Source: Isoetes taiwanensis
Taxonomy: Eukaryota; Streptophyta; Lycopodiopsida; Isoetales; Isoetaceae
NCBI GenBank assembly: GCA_021234155.1
Contig: JAJEKV010000003.1
Coordinates: forward strand, 16,538,386 to 16,602,385
Reading direction: 5' to 3'
Length of the DNA: 64,000 nucleotides
The notes under the pieces were generated by a model. The model ran no database searches and was not told the DNA's origin. It saw only the letters and a program-made list of their open reading frames with translations. Position 1 is the stretch's first letter. The number at the start of each line of letters is the position of its first letter. The position numbers were made by a program, and so were the translations under genes. Shown here piece by piece: positions 1 through 11,406 of the stretch.

Positions 1-23
1 TGTTTAATGTGAAAAGTCTGCAA

Positions 24-308
24 CTAAAATATCAAATCCTGAGGATCCAAAAGATTACCAAAATGTGCCAAGAATTTCTTGACCAATTCATCCCAAGAGT
101 TAGCTCCTAAACTTATAACATACTCAAGCCAAGCTCTAACCTCATCATTCTTGAAACATTTTTTAAACTCAGAGAACTTGCATCCTTTTTTGTGCCCATA
201 CTCTTGGTAATACTCCTCAAAAGTCTTTAGAAAATTGTTAGCATTCATGCTTGGATCAAAGGTAGGAACAAGAATAGGCATATTCAACTCAAAGTAATGA
301 CAAGGCAT
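24..308 (-). pseudogene. Ty3 retrotransposon gag fragment, N-terminal part
   Basis: This is a 94-residue open frame that starts at MPCHYFELN and contains FDPSMNANNFLKTFEEYYQ and then GHKKGCKFSEFKKCF. The same motifs occur at the start of gag in RE-C (29155-30029) and in broken form in RE-B, so it is the N-terminal gag segment of the same long-LTR lineage. Gag forms the cytoplasmic particle that packages element RNA. Only the amino-terminal part is inside the window; a frame stop sits near 24 and the rest would run off the left edge. To its right (309-413) is about 100 bp of leader-like sequence and then an LTR remnant, which is the expected order for a minus-strand element. No primer-binding site is visible there, so the leader is probably deleted. 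Confidence 0.7.
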
Positions 309-413
309 ACCTAAATTTGCCTCAGATAGTCACAAAGAGGGTGCTGCAAAAGAGGCTTCATGATTCTCCTGTGCTTTAGCATGGTCAGATGTCTCATTAT
401 TCTCCTGGGGGCC

Positions 414-1168
414 AAACCAGGAATATGCCGTATTTTTTAATTTTGAAAAGCTAGGCTATGGTTTAAAAGGTCACTCATAAAATAGTTGAAGAATTTGGAG
501 CACTTAGGCAATGGTAACCCTAATGTGTTGGGAATATGCCAAGTTTAGGCATCATAATTGGGAATATTCCATAGGGTACACATGTAACATGGTCACTCAT
601 GGCACAATGATAGGTGGGACATAAGGGTATAGGGAGTTGCAAGAAAAGTTAGGCTAGGAGAATTTGCAAAAATGTGGCATAGGAGATGAAAAGAAAAGGG
701 ATAAAAATATATGGAAGGCAATGGTAAGAACAACTCATGGGGGAATAAGATGCATTAGAAAAGGAGGGATTAGGCAAGGCTTGATATGGTATGCAAGGGT
801 GAGCAAAAGAGGGTATAAGGGAAAAATGGCTAGAAAATTTCAAAAGTTTAAGAATACGGTGAAAAAAAAATGGATAAGAATGGCTAAGGGGTGGAATCAA
901 GTACCATGGGGTCTTCCAAACTTTGTCTTCCAATCTTCAAAAGGCATCTTCCAATCTTCTTAACCTATAATCTTAGCATCTTTTAGCTAACTTTGACCTC
1001 AAATGGCATACCTTCATGGAAGTTGACCTTGAATATTTTGTGTTGACTTTTGAAAATTGGTATTGTTTGACCTCCACATCAATGTTGACTACCAAGCTCT
1101 TCTTTGACTTAGTCTCCCTAGTTTCAATATATAGCCAATAATTAGTATGTTGCCCTTTGGGGGCAACA
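414..1168 (-). repeat. Truncated LTR, RE-B family, minus orientation
   Basis: This stretch aligns over its whole length with the 16905-17649 part of the RE-B LTR, including the AGGAATATGCCGTATTTT segment and the terminal block TGTTGCCCTTTGG-GGGCAACA at 1148-1168. The inner ~1.1 kb of the LTR is missing and the sequence joins directly to the gag leader. It is diverged from the intact RE-B LTRs, so it is an older copy. Immediately to its right lies 3' internal sequence of the same family, so this LTR has internal-type sequence on both sides, as in a tandem array reduced by recombination. Confidence 0.75.
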
Positions 1169-1625
1169 TCTCGCCAAAACAAGAAAATGGTTGGTCCCCT
1201 CAGCCATATTATGCCAGAAGGAGTAGATAGAGGGGTCTTCAAACTATGTCAGAGTGTGCAAATGAGGACAAGATGGGATAGAGTGTAGGGTGCAAATATT
1301 GAAGAGATGAGTGTGAGTGTGGTGATGTTGTGGTAATAATGAGGTGAAGTGAGTGTAATGAGTGTGAATATAGTGGTAATATGGTATGGATAGAGTGTGG
1401 TGGGTGAATAAGGATGAAATAAGTATGAGGATGATAAAGAAATGGTGTGAATGAAGTGTGAATGATATAAGGAGGTGAAATGAGTGTACTAGTGCTGAGA
1501 TCTCGCCAAAACAAGAAAATGCATGTCCCTTCTTCAAAAATTTGCAACTCTGCTATGGTGGTGAAGCTGAAATGCAGAGTGCTTTGCTTGGGAATGAATA
1601 CAAGAATGAATATATAGCATTATAA
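1169..1625 (-). repeat. 3' internal (untranslated) region of RE-B-family element
   Basis: It starts exactly at the LTR boundary with the 21-nt motif that reads TTTTCTTGTTTTGGCGAGA on the minus strand (1169-1189). The motif recurs at 1501-1521, and a segment at 1546-1585 matches RE-B 18050-18090 (CTCTGC...GTGAAGCTGAA...GCAGAGTGC). Between them is G/T-rich simple sequence built from GTGAATATGGTAA-like words. No coding potential was recognised. It corresponds to 17650-18130 of RE-B. Confidence 0.7.
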
Positions 1626-1925
1626 CAGGGGGCTTTTCTTTCTGTTTTTGTACTGTTTTCTCTAAGGTTTTCATATGATTTGGTGGCCGTATTCATCCAG
1701 ATGTACTAAATAGTATTTCTAGAGTGCACCCTTTTTGTCAGCCATTGATTTTAGAAAAGGGGCCAAATCCTGTGGTGGAGACTTCTTTATTTTTGGTCCT
1801 CACATTATTTTTAGGGTTTTTTTTAGGGTTGTGTGGCATTTTTTAGGGTTTTTGTGTGTGGCCAAGCTTTTGGGATCAGGTAGAAGCTGCTGGTAATGCA
1901 CTTAAATCTTCGGATCCACATTCTA
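1626..1925. other. Unassigned spacer between inverted element fragments
   Basis: This 300 bp sits between minus-strand and plus-strand copies of the same element family's 3' region. It contains several TTTTTAGGGTTTT runs (1810-1850) but no gene, terminal repeat or target duplication that I can support. It may be the remains of the sequence into which the two fragments were brought together. Confidence 0.4.
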
Positions 1926-2338
1926 CAAAATCAGCTTCACCATCATAGCAGAGTTGCAAGAATTTGATACTAACTTCCATTTAAAACTCCTTATTCTTGT
2001 TTTCATTCCCAAAAAGAAGAAGAGCACTCTGCAAATCACCCTTACCACCATAGCAGAGTTGCAACTTTTGAAGGTCAAGAAGGAGACATGCATTTTCTTG
2101 TTTTGGCGAAATCTCAAATACTTGCACATTACTCCATCTCCATTCCATCACCACCCTACCTTTTCTCACTCACCATACTCCATTCACATCATTCCATGAC
2201 CACATTCACACTCATTTACACTCTCATTCCATCATGTTTCCACTTGGACACTTTGGTACAAAGTTGAAGACCCCTCTAGTTATTTATTTTTGACATCACA
2301 TGGCTGAGGGGACCAGTCTTTCTCTTGTTTTGGCGAGA
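1926..2338 (+). repeat. 3' internal region of RE-B-family element, plus orientation
   Basis: This is the reverse complement of the kind of sequence seen at 1169-1625. It carries two copies of CACCA(T/-)CATAGCAGAGTTGCAA (about 1935-1960 and 2045-2065), pyrimidine/A-rich simple sequence, and the 21-nt motif at 2091-2111 and again at 2318-2338, where it abuts the LTR start. It is non-coding. Confidence 0.7.
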
Positions 2339-4304
2339 TGTTGCCCCCAAAGGGCAACACGCTAATTGTGATCTATGCATTCAAACTAAGTCAATTCATC
2401 TTGGAAGACTAGGTCAAAGTTTGGAAGATTCTTGGTATTCAATATTGATATGGAGGTCAAAGGTTGCTCATTCTTCAGGTCAACAAGAGCTCAAGTTGAA
2501 AAGTTCACAAGAGGTATTTTATTTGGGGTCAAGTGCTTATTCAAGAATATTCCCTAGAAGAATCTGGGTTATGAAGTTTGGAAGGCATCTTTTGAAGATT
2601 GGAAGTTAAGAGTTTGGAAGACCCCATGGTACTTGATTCCATCCTTTAGCCATTCTTATCCATTTTTATTCATATTCTATTCTTATCCCTTGGAATTTTC
2701 TAGCCATTTCTCCCTACACCCATATTCTCTTTTGTTCACCCTTGTATACTCTATCATGCTTTGACCAATTACTTCTTTCCCAATGCATCCTTATTTCCCC
2801 ATAAGTTATTCCCACCATTGCCTCCATATCTTTTGCCCTTTTACTTCCTATGCCACATTCTTGCAAATTCCCTTAGCCTAAACCCTCTTGCAACTTCTCA
2901 TACCCTTATGCCTATCTATCATTGTGCCATAAAAAAGCCATGTTATGTGTATACCTCATGGAATATTCCCGTTCATAATGCCCAAAATCTGGCATATTCC
3001 CAAAACATTAGGGTTACCATTGCTTAAATGATCCACCTCTTCAATATTTTTCATGAGTGACCCCTTAAACCATGGCTTAACTTTTCAAAACTATAAAATA
3101 CGGCATATTCCTGGTTTATACTTCAAGAAATACGGGAACCGTATCACGCAAATTTGCAGAAAATACAGCTGCTTCAAACCTAAATATGGAAAGAGCTCGA
3201 ATCATGCCGGAATCGAATTTTTAAGCTATAAAAACTACCTAATCCTGGACTCCCGCTCTTAAGCATCATATTAAGCCTAAATCTAAGCCCTAAGATGCCG
3301 GAATCATTAAATTCAAACTTACATACCAGGGGATCGTCAACAGAAGTTTTTCGAAGGCCCAGACGTACTCAAATCCGACATTGATCATTGTTGAGCAAGA
3401 TCTGAACGATTCTTGAAGTTCCTGAGCACTCCTCAATTGGATTTACAAAGATCTAGTTGACATTACTTTCAAAAAATTATCTTATGTCTTCTGATGATTA
3501 TTTTACTGTATCTGGAGCTATGATGCATCCTTACCTATTGTTATCATGATATATTTACCTTCATATCAATTTAAATTGACTGCCAAGTTGTCAAATCCAT
3601 CTCTGATATTTTTCTTAGCAATTCTTGCCTTAAAATATTTCACAGAAAAACCTTGAGTGTTTTCAAGCACCTTTGGCCCACTAGCCATCTATTCTTAGAG
3701 CCTGTGTGAGCTAGAGGATTTGAAATCATCCAAAAATACCACACCTAGCTCAAGTTATAAAAATTTGCTCACTGTTTTGATCAGTTTTGACTGTATTTTG
3801 CCAAATCCAGCCACAAAAAATACTTTTACAAGTCCAAATGGAAATCTGACTACTTGTCTCTCTTCCTTATCACCATTACATTATATTGCTTTGGAAATTC
3901 CCAAAAACACGCTTGACAACTCCAAATCTCATTTTCTGATCACTGTTTTTCATATTTGACTGCTATTGACCAAGTTTTGACCCCACTTTGAGATCGAATA
4001 ACTCTCAAATTTAGTCTCTGACTTGGTCAGGGACTTTATCATTGGATACCTACAACTTTTTTGAGCCAGTCTACAGCAGTTGACTCGAGAAATCAACCCA
4101 CATTTCATCACCACATCTGTTTTAGTAAAGGTACCATTTTTTTGAAATGGGAAAGGTATAGAACTTCAAATTTTTGAGCTTCTCTATAAATTTATCTTGC
4201 ATAGACTGATCACCTTAAGTGATCTGGAGGTTCTAACCCCAATTTGGGTGAAAACTTAGATTGGTTCATTGTGGTTGACCTTTAAGCCAGGTTTAGGGTC
4301 AACA
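2339..4304 (+). repeat. Full-length LTR, RE-B family, plus orientation
   Basis: It begins TGTTGCCCCCAAAGGGCAACA and ends GGTTTAGGGTCAACA, matching the first and last bases of the RE-B LTR, and is 1966 bp against 1919 and 1897 bp for RE-B. Internal landmarks follow the RE-B LTR in order, including the GGAATATTCC block near 2955, the ATACGGCATATTCC block near 3100, and GATCTGGAGGTTCTAACCCC near the end. It is clearly diverged from RE-B. The 5-bp flanks (CGAGA and CAGGG) do not match, so this is not a clean solo LTR. The bases after it continue as 3' internal sequence with no primer site. Confidence 0.8.
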
Positions 4305-4592
4305 CAGGGAGGCATGCATTTTCTTGTTTTGGCGAGTTCTCAACATCTGCACATTCATCTCACCCTCATACACTCCATTCCCATCATCACCTTATCATAT
4401 TCACATTCATTTCCACGTTTTTCACTCATCATATTCCACTCACATTCTCACACTACCATATTCACCTTTGCTCCACCAACACTTGCACTTTACACTCTTT
4501 CTCTCTACCATAACTCTCACTTGGACACTTTGGTACAAAGTTGAAGACCCTTTATGGCTGAGGGGACCAGCCATTTTCTTGTTTTGGCGAGA
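4305..4592 (+). repeat. 3' internal remnant between two LTRs
   Basis: It starts CAGGGAGGCATGCATTTTC, which equals the RE-B internal sequence around 18020-18045 in reverse, and carries the 21-nt motif at 4317-4337 and 4572-4592. Between them is pyrimidine-rich simple sequence (CATTCCCATCATCACC-like). It is what remains of an element's internal region after deletion of gag-pol between two direct LTRs. Confidence 0.7.
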
Positions 4593-5783
4593 TGTTGCCC
4601 CCAAGGGGCAACATACTAACTGATGGTTTATGTATTGAAGTTAGGACAAATCATTTTGGAAGGCTAAGTCAAAGAGGAGCTTGGTAGTCAACATTGATGT
4701 GGAGGTCAAACAACATATATCTTCAAAGGTCAATACTCAAGGTCAACTTTTATGGAATGTACTCTATTTGAGGTCAAGGTTAGTCAAAAAGGTGATGGGT
4801 TAAAAAGATTGGAAGATGCTTTTTGAAGATTGGAAGTTAGAGTTTGGAAGACCCCATGGTACTTGATTCCACCCCTAGGCCATTCTTATCCAATTTTTAT
4901 TCACACTCTATTTCCATCCTTTTGAAATTTCCTAGCCATTTCTCCCCAAACTCATATTCTCTTTTGCTCACCCTTGCATACCCTACCATACTTTGCCTAA
5001 TTCCTTCTTTTTTAATGTATCTTTATTCTCCCATAAATTATCCTCACCATTGCCCTCCATGTTTCTTACCCCCTTTTCTTTTCACTTCCTATGCCATATT
5101 TTTGCAAATTCCCCTAGCCTAATTCTTCTTGCAATTTTTATGCTCATCTACCATGGTGTCCTAAGAAGCCATGTTGTATGTATACTCTATGGAATATTCC
5201 CAATTATGATGCCCAAGCTTGGTATATTCCCAAAAACATTAGGGTTACCATTGCCTAGGTGATCCAATTCTTCAATTATTTCATGAGTGATCCCTTAAAC
5301 CATGGCCAAGCTTTTCAAAATTATAAAATACAGCATATTCCTGGTTTATACCTCAAGAAATACAGTCACTGTATCGCGCGAATTCTCAGAAAATACAGCT
5401 GCTTCAAACCTAAATCTGGAAATGAGCTTGAATCACGCCGGAATCGAATTCTTAAGCTTTAAGAACTGCCTAATCTTGGACTTCCGCTCTTAAGCATCAT
5501 ATTAAGCCTAAATCTAAGCCCAAGATGCCGGAATCATTAAATCTAAACTTATATACCTGGGGATCATTGACAGAAGTTTTTTGAAGGCCCAAACGCATCA
5601 AACCTCAACATTGATACATGTTGAGCATGATCTGAAGACGTTTATGAAGTATCTGAGCATTCCACAGTTCGATTTGAGAAAATTGGATTGATATTCCTGT
5701 TATGATTTTATTATATGACCTTTTGAGATATTTTGATGATTGATTTATGATCCTGAGACCTCTATTCATCTTGTATTACCTTC
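4593..5783 (+). repeat. 3'-truncated LTR, RE-B family, plus orientation
   Basis: It begins TGTTGCCCCCAAGGGGCAACA immediately after the 21-nt motif. It then follows the RE-B LTR in order: the GTCAACATTGATGTGGAGGT segment, the ACAGCATATTCCTGG segment, and the GTTGAGCATGATCTGAAGACG segment near 5615. Similarity stops after ACCTTCATAT around 5780, leaving about 1.19 kb of a ~1.9 kb LTR. The missing end may have been replaced by the Helitron-like DNA that ends at 6878, but the exact junction is not clear. Confidence 0.7.
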
Positions 5784-6850
5784 ATATAAATGATTTGTGC
5801 TATCTTTTGAAACACATACTATATTGAGCTTGAATGCTGCAAAAGAATGGAATGGCTACAACTAAGCTATTCCTTTTGTGACGTTAAAAAGAGTTTTTTT
5901 CTTTCTTTTGCCAGATTGATGTATTTCTGTTTGTATTGCATCTTAATTCCAGATGCACTTAATTTTCAAATGAACATACCAATATACTCATTACAACGGA
6001 TGCAACCAGGAAATAGCACATAAACTACAAGGCCTTCACATTGGACGCATGCAGGACATCTAATGGCACGTAAAGTGCCTTTCCAGTTTACTGCAACATT
6101 CACATGGCACTCATCTCGCTAATGTTACCTTTGCTTTCACTATTTATTTGTGCTATCATAGCCCCAGAATGGTGTTACAAAAATATATTATGCCAATGTA
6201 CATATGTTACTCCTTTATGTTGAACAACAAATGTTCTTTATGCATTTTATGCAACGACAAAATGGAAACCTTTAATAGAATGGTGGTATTGGAACATCGG
6301 TATCTTGACATTCATGCCACTAAAACCAAAGCCAAACCAAATGTATATATATATGTATCAATAAACAGATAAGACTAACACTTATGCGCATAATTCACTA
6401 TACAACCATATGTATCAAGAAACAGAAACACAGAAAACAACACTTATATTTTAGAAGTTCTATTATAATAAAACATTTGAGATAAATATGCAGACATTCT
6501 TGAGAAAACATAAACCATATTATACAATAGTGATGCATCTTTCCTTTAATAATGCATTACTTAGATGCTTCTGATAGAAGCAAGAGGCAAACCAATTTCA
6601 ACAAAGCAAGCTCACTCACATCATTTGGAATGAATCATCAGTAGTTGCTACACTTATAATGTTCCTTTAAGACCCCTCTAACCATTCATAATTCATCATA
6701 TTCAAGATTGACTCTATATAACTCTACACTTCATAATTGAATACATACCCATTGAAAAACTTTAACAAGCCCACTTGCACTCTTGCCTACAATTTGATGC
6801 TTACCTCCTCCGTGGACGTTAAAATAATATCTATCTTAATTATGTACTAG
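5784..6850. other. Non-coding DNA upstream of a Helitron-like 3' end
   Basis: A/T-rich sequence with no supported gene. It may be the body of the Helitron whose 3' end is at 6878, but I found no convincing 5' TC terminus. Confidence 0.3.
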
Positions 6851-6878
6851 GCCCGGCAACGCCGGGCACCATTACTAG
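6851..6878 (+). mobile_element. Helitron-like 3' terminus
   Basis: A perfect 7-bp hairpin GCCCGGC-AAC-GCCGGGC (6851-6867) is followed seven bases later by CTAG (6875-6878), and then a T. A GC-rich hairpin about ten bases before a CTRR end, inserted before T, is the diagnostic 3' end of Helitron rolling-circle transposons. No Rep/helicase gene is visible upstream, so this is at most the end of a non-autonomous element. Confidence 0.6.
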
Positions 6879-8464
6879 TACACAATAAACCCTGTTATTG
6901 GCTATGAAAAGTTAAGAACTGCACTTGACTATGTGAAATGTCTCTGAACTGCATGTCAAAGAAACCAGCCAAGGCTCTGTTTCAAGTGCTCCAATTGTTG
7001 GCTGAAAGTAAAACAATACGTTATAGACAAAAAAGTTATATGTTATAGCAATAACTGCTGCTCAGGATTAACACTGTTCATTAGTATGGCTTTATTCTTG
7101 CGCCAAGTTCAAGTTGGATAGACCGAAAATATCAACATGTTGAAAGGAGAATAATTGTGTTTGACAAATGATAAGTCAAACTTCTAGGAATATGAGACCT
7201 ATAAGTAACAAAATAGGCCACACACACTGAACCACTGAGATGGCTTTTGCACCTGCATATCACAATGTACAATCAGAAGCCAATTGTACCAGCTTCCAAA
7301 TCCAGACCCAAGACCACTATTGGAAGAAAGCTGTGGAGGACTGGGGGAAACTAGGATTATTGTTGTCCAAAGCAAGACCATATTCAGGCATGCCCTGCAC
7401 ATACTTACTGTGTTTAGGTGCCGATGGCAAACCATGAACAGGTGAAATGTCTTGAAAATGTTGTCTGTTCATCATTCCCATTGCCTGCTTAATGCTTTTC
7501 AATCTTAAGCGCTTTGTGACATTGCAGACATCCTAGAACAACCCCATAGATGTTTGTAATACAACTCTAAGTAAGAGTTGCAAACTTCTAATAGGACATA
7601 CTCTGCATCTCTTTTAACAGGAATGTATGTATGGCATTTTAGTGATTAACAAACGTAAAATACTTATTGCACCATTGCAGAATCTTAAATGAAAATGAGG
7701 TGTCCTTGTCAAAATTATATTGCCAGAAACAATGGCAATATTGTAAAAAGAATAGATTGAACTTTTCATACAAAAAAATGGACAGATATAACTCTACTGG
7801 AAACAGAAAATGTACCAAGTTACACGCCATTGTCTTTCTCGTAGTCCCCTTACACATAGGTTAAAGGTTAAAGCTGCATAGCTTTAAAAAATATCAGTAA
7901 TTTCGATTAAAACTGATATGCTAACAAATCTTTATATGCTTCTGATTTATTCTTTGGTGCCAAAATTAAGTCCTCTTATTTCAAATGCAAATCTTCATAA
8001 AGAAGGAATACAAAAATAGATATATCTACCTAGTTGTCCTCCATAATTGTTCAAAATGATGCGATGCCCGTACAAAAATAAACATCTACTTGGCTGTCCT
8101 CTAGAACTGTTCCAAATGATGTGTTATTGGCTTGCCTTGATAGTTCCAAATAAAACCTACAGAAAACAATATGGCAGTGAATGTCTATATTAAGGCAAAA
8201 AATCCATCTATAACATTTATGGAAAGCAACATTTTTTGAAGAGCAAGCAAAGCAGAAAGAGATTGTTTGCTATGAAATGCATATTGTTCACCTGCATGGT
8301 TTCAAAAACGTAAACCACCAGGGAGCCAAAATTCCTGGATTTTGGCTTAATTGTTTAAAACAGGTATTTTTTGGGTTGTAGGCTTCTGGCGGTGCCGCTT
8401 ACAGCACTGCCACAAGTACATTAAAATTTTGTCTCAAAATTTAATGCCTCAAAATCGATCATTG
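6879..8464. other. No supported gene
   Basis: I see only short random frames in this A/T-rich stretch. A near-repeat at 8010-8055 and 8065-8115 (CTAGTTGTCCTCCA-AATTGTTC versus CTTGGCTGTCCTCTAGAACTGTTC) suggests a small old tandem duplication. Confidence 0.5.
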
Positions 8465-8590
8465 ATAGTATCAAACAACATATTAAGATCAAAGATCTGA
8501 CTGAGTGATCAAACAACAGATTAAGATCAAAGATCAAAGATCAAACAACAGATTACAAAAATGGACCATTGAGTGATCAAAATTTAATGG
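8465..8590. repeat. Short tandem repeats of ATCAAACAACAGATTAAGATC
   Basis: The words ATCAAACAACA and GATTAAGATCAAAGATC recur three or more times with small variations, and AAAATTTAATG-CTCAAAATC at 8440 and 8579 flanks the block on both sides. It is a minor local duplication without coding content. Confidence 0.55.
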
Positions 8591-8601
8591 CTCAAAATCA
8601 A

Positions 8602-8893
8602 TCACTGATCGCCACTTGAATCGGGTAGAACAAAGGTGCAGTTATTAAATGTCGCTCCCACTTGATCTGCTTCATCTTTATATTTCATTTCTGCAATATC
8701 CTTCAGCTTACCCTCTTCTGCCTGATGGAATGCATAGGCATGGGAAATACAACTCTGAAGCCTCTGATGGCTGAAAGTTCTTTCTACCACTGATAAGCTC
8801 AAGTAACATCAACCCAAAGCTATAAACATCATTCTTCTCCGATTTTGCTAGCTTATAGAGCCATTCAGGAGCTAGGTAACCACTGCACCCCTG
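8602..8893 (-). pseudogene. Receptor-like kinase exon fragment (kinase subdomains VIII-X)
   Basis: Read on the minus strand, an exon begins after a splice-acceptor-like TTCTGTTGCAG. It encodes [21 protein letters not shown] and then [14 protein letters not shown], the activation-segment APE motif and the DVYSFG motif of plant lectin or LRK10-type receptor-like serine/threonine kinases. After the codons for YFP the frame shifts by one, and the continuation [22 protein letters not shown] is in another frame. Upstream kinase subdomains (P-loop, catalytic HRD, DFG) are not present in the adjacent DNA, so this is a broken exon fragment and not a working gene. Confidence 0.75.
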
Positions 8894-8910
8894 CAACAGA
8901 ACCAAAAACT

Positions 8911-8985
8911 GAATGAATGAAGCAAGAAAGTCGATGAATGAAGCAAAGAACTCGAGGAATGAAGCTAGAAAGTCGAGGATGAAGG
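8911..8985. repeat. Tandem repeat, ~21-bp unit, about 3.5 copies
   Basis: Units of GAATGAAGCAAGAAAGTCGA follow one another with few changes, directly next to the kinase exon fragment's acceptor site. Confidence 0.7.
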
Positions 8986-9253
8986 TAATACTTCAAGATG
9001 ACCTACAAGAAAGATAAACATTTGTTAGAAACAAGCAAACAGGAAGGCAAGAACATAAAGGAGGCAAGCACGGCCGAAAACTTGCATGCAACAAACAAAA
9101 CAGGGCTTGATCTTCAAAGAAAAGCTCCCTATTGTGAAAAAACTCGATCCAACAAGCGCCAGATACAACCAGCTCAAAAAACTCGTCAAATCATCAAGCG
9201 CCTCAACGGAATGACGTAGCGCCATCACCGAAGCTCTGGAGCTCCGCCATAGC

Positions 9254-10711
9254 TGTGATGACCCTTACTTCCTCTACGATGCTCCCATCATATCAGAAGG
9301 CAGAGTTCATCCCCCTAACAGCCAAACTGGCAGGGGCCATACACCTGACACCAATCCCAAGAACTGGGTCAATGAGGAAGAGTGGATGGGTCATTTGCCC
9401 CGTCTTCCTTCGGGATCGACCTAGCTACGGAAGCGCGAATAAACATGAGCACATGACATCGATACATCAATAAGATCACCTCGAAGGGTGAATACACCAT
9501 AACATAGCATGAGTAACGAAGTCAATGCAGACCGAATTCATGGCAAATGGATTGGGCTGGTATAAGAACATGGCTGTTGGGTAGTCCACTCCATCTGCCC
9601 CTCCCGTGCACACTTTGCAGAGTAGGTTGAAAAGTATTGGGACCGGACTGTAGCCTGCCGGGTACATAGCCAAGGGGGCTATTGCTGGGTTGCATCTCCC
9701 CAGCCCCGATGGGGCAGGAGGAGAGTCACCTCCCCTCCAGAGGCATGCATGCCCATCACAGGCGGCTAGAGGGCCACTGCCCATATTTGACTTGAACCCC
9801 ATTGAAGGTGACGCATCACCCAAGAGATGTCGAGCTCATGCCTTGCCCACACGCAGTGGCAAACCATTAAGCCTAGCCCACTAAGATTCCTGGTAGGCTT
9901 TACACACCAGAGGGATCAATCAGTGATGGGACAAGTCCCCCTTATTCCACCGGTCTAGCCCCGCCACCCACAACCAGGCGGGCTCTTGCACACGGGCCGC
10001 ATTAATTTGGAATTAATGAGGCTATCTAGATACATCAACTACTGAGGCTTTCAGGGCCTCTACCCCCCTTCCCAATACACAGGAGAGCATCTATCAAAGA
10101 ACATCATCATCATCAAGACTGGAATATAGAATAACATCTAATCTATCTACCTAAACATCCACAGTTAGGTTCCTTTGTTAGGGCTTATGATCTTAGACTC
10201 TATAAGGCCTCTAAGGTTGAACTAATATGCTAAACCAGCCCATTGCCGGACTAAGAGTCGGCATTGCACAACAGAATGACAATTTACCTGATCCCTGACT
10301 TGCTCCAGCTCCTCGAAATATGTCCATGCCTTCAATCAGGCTGAAGTAGCTGCTCCTAGAAGATCTGTTGTGCAAATGCGGCTTATCGACGCCTGGCAAT
10401 GCGAACTAGGATCTTGGCTTGGCCAGAATGGCCCAAGGAAGCCAAAATGCGAAAGGGAAAAGGTTTAGGGTTTCCCTTTTGGTTCCTTACATGGGAACTT
10501 TTAGGGTTAGGGTTAAAAGGGGTCAAATGGGTTATTGCCACTTGGCAAGGGGGGTTATAGTTGTATATGTTTATTATGCATGCACAACATCCGAGGTTGC
10601 CTCCTAGGTGCAACCCTTCACGGCTCTCACATACTTGTCATGCTGACATGTACGTGTGACGTGGCAATATAATATACGTATTTGGATCGTATGTTATACT
10701 GGAACGTCACA
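9254..10711 (-). repeat. RE-A 3' LTR (1458 bp)
   Basis: It matches 44015-45531 almost throughout. Relative to the 5' copy it lacks about 80 bp present at 44255-44340 and has a ~25-bp insertion near 9361-9385. Near the right end are the AACTTTTAGGGTTAGGGTT block and the GTCATGCTGACATGTACGTG palindromic block. Frames inside it of up to 115 aa are not conserved as genes. Confidence 0.85.
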
Positions 10712-10722
10712 ATCTCCCCACC
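10712..10722 (-). promoter_or_regulatory. RE-A polypurine tract
   Basis: On the minus strand GGTGGGGAGA-T stands directly before the TGTGAC start of the 3' LTR. This is the standard position and composition of the RNase H-resistant plus-strand primer. Confidence 0.75.
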
Positions 10723-11406
10723 AGCATCACGCGTCTCCCCATCTTGGAAACCTGCATACCCTACAATTACATTTGATATATATAATTTTACAACATAATT
10801 ACCCCAAGGTACTATTTCAATTTATCATAACACATCCTTGTTTAATATCATACTATGGTAAGAGGTTCTTTGATCTTCTTGCTTTATCGTCTATTATTCA
10901 CAAAATTTTATGGCTTACACCATTATCATTAATATAGTTTCAAAAATTCTCTAATTAAGGTTCCGTATCGTTTCCTTACAACACATTATGACAAAACATG
11001 TGTTGCAAGTCTTCGCAGTGCGACCTTCCTGCTGCTAGACTCTCCTATTGGCCTACAGGTCCAACTCTACGTCAGTATACATTTAATTATTATAAAGTTG
11101 GTTGTTAGGGAACCACCCATTAATTACAATTTATATGAATGCAAGTCTAATCTCCTGGCATATGAAGATTATGTTTCTTCCATCTTGGCCGTGGAGACAG
11201 CGCCCTATCATGCCTAGGATGATCACTCATGCCTACACCTTTAGTTGCCTTTGGCGTGAAGGGCGGCGTCCTTCCCGTATTTAGGCGTGAAGGATGGCGT
11301 CCTTCCCCTGGTAGGCATTGACTAGAGGTGCTTTTCTATCAATGCATGCCTGAATGATCTCTTATCTCTCAAGGTCATCTACTTCTGTGGGACGGAAGTA
11401 GACTTT
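10723..11406 (-). other. RE-A 3' untranslated internal region
   Basis: This is the non-coding part between the chromodomain stop codon and the polypurine tract. It includes two tandem ~30-bp units at 11253-11310, each with GGCGTGAAGG..GGCGTCCTTCCC, whose GAAGG/CCTTC halves can form hairpins. Confidence 0.6.

Noticed and set aside
2339..4304. Interpreting this LTR as a solo LTR
   Set aside because: The flanking 5-mers differ (CGAGA versus CAGGG) and both sides are internal sequence of the same family.
9476..9823. 115-aa frame in the RE-A LTR, with a 111-aa relative at 44310-44645
   Set aside because: It is repeated only because the LTRs are repeated, its ends are not conserved between copies, and it has no recognisable domain.
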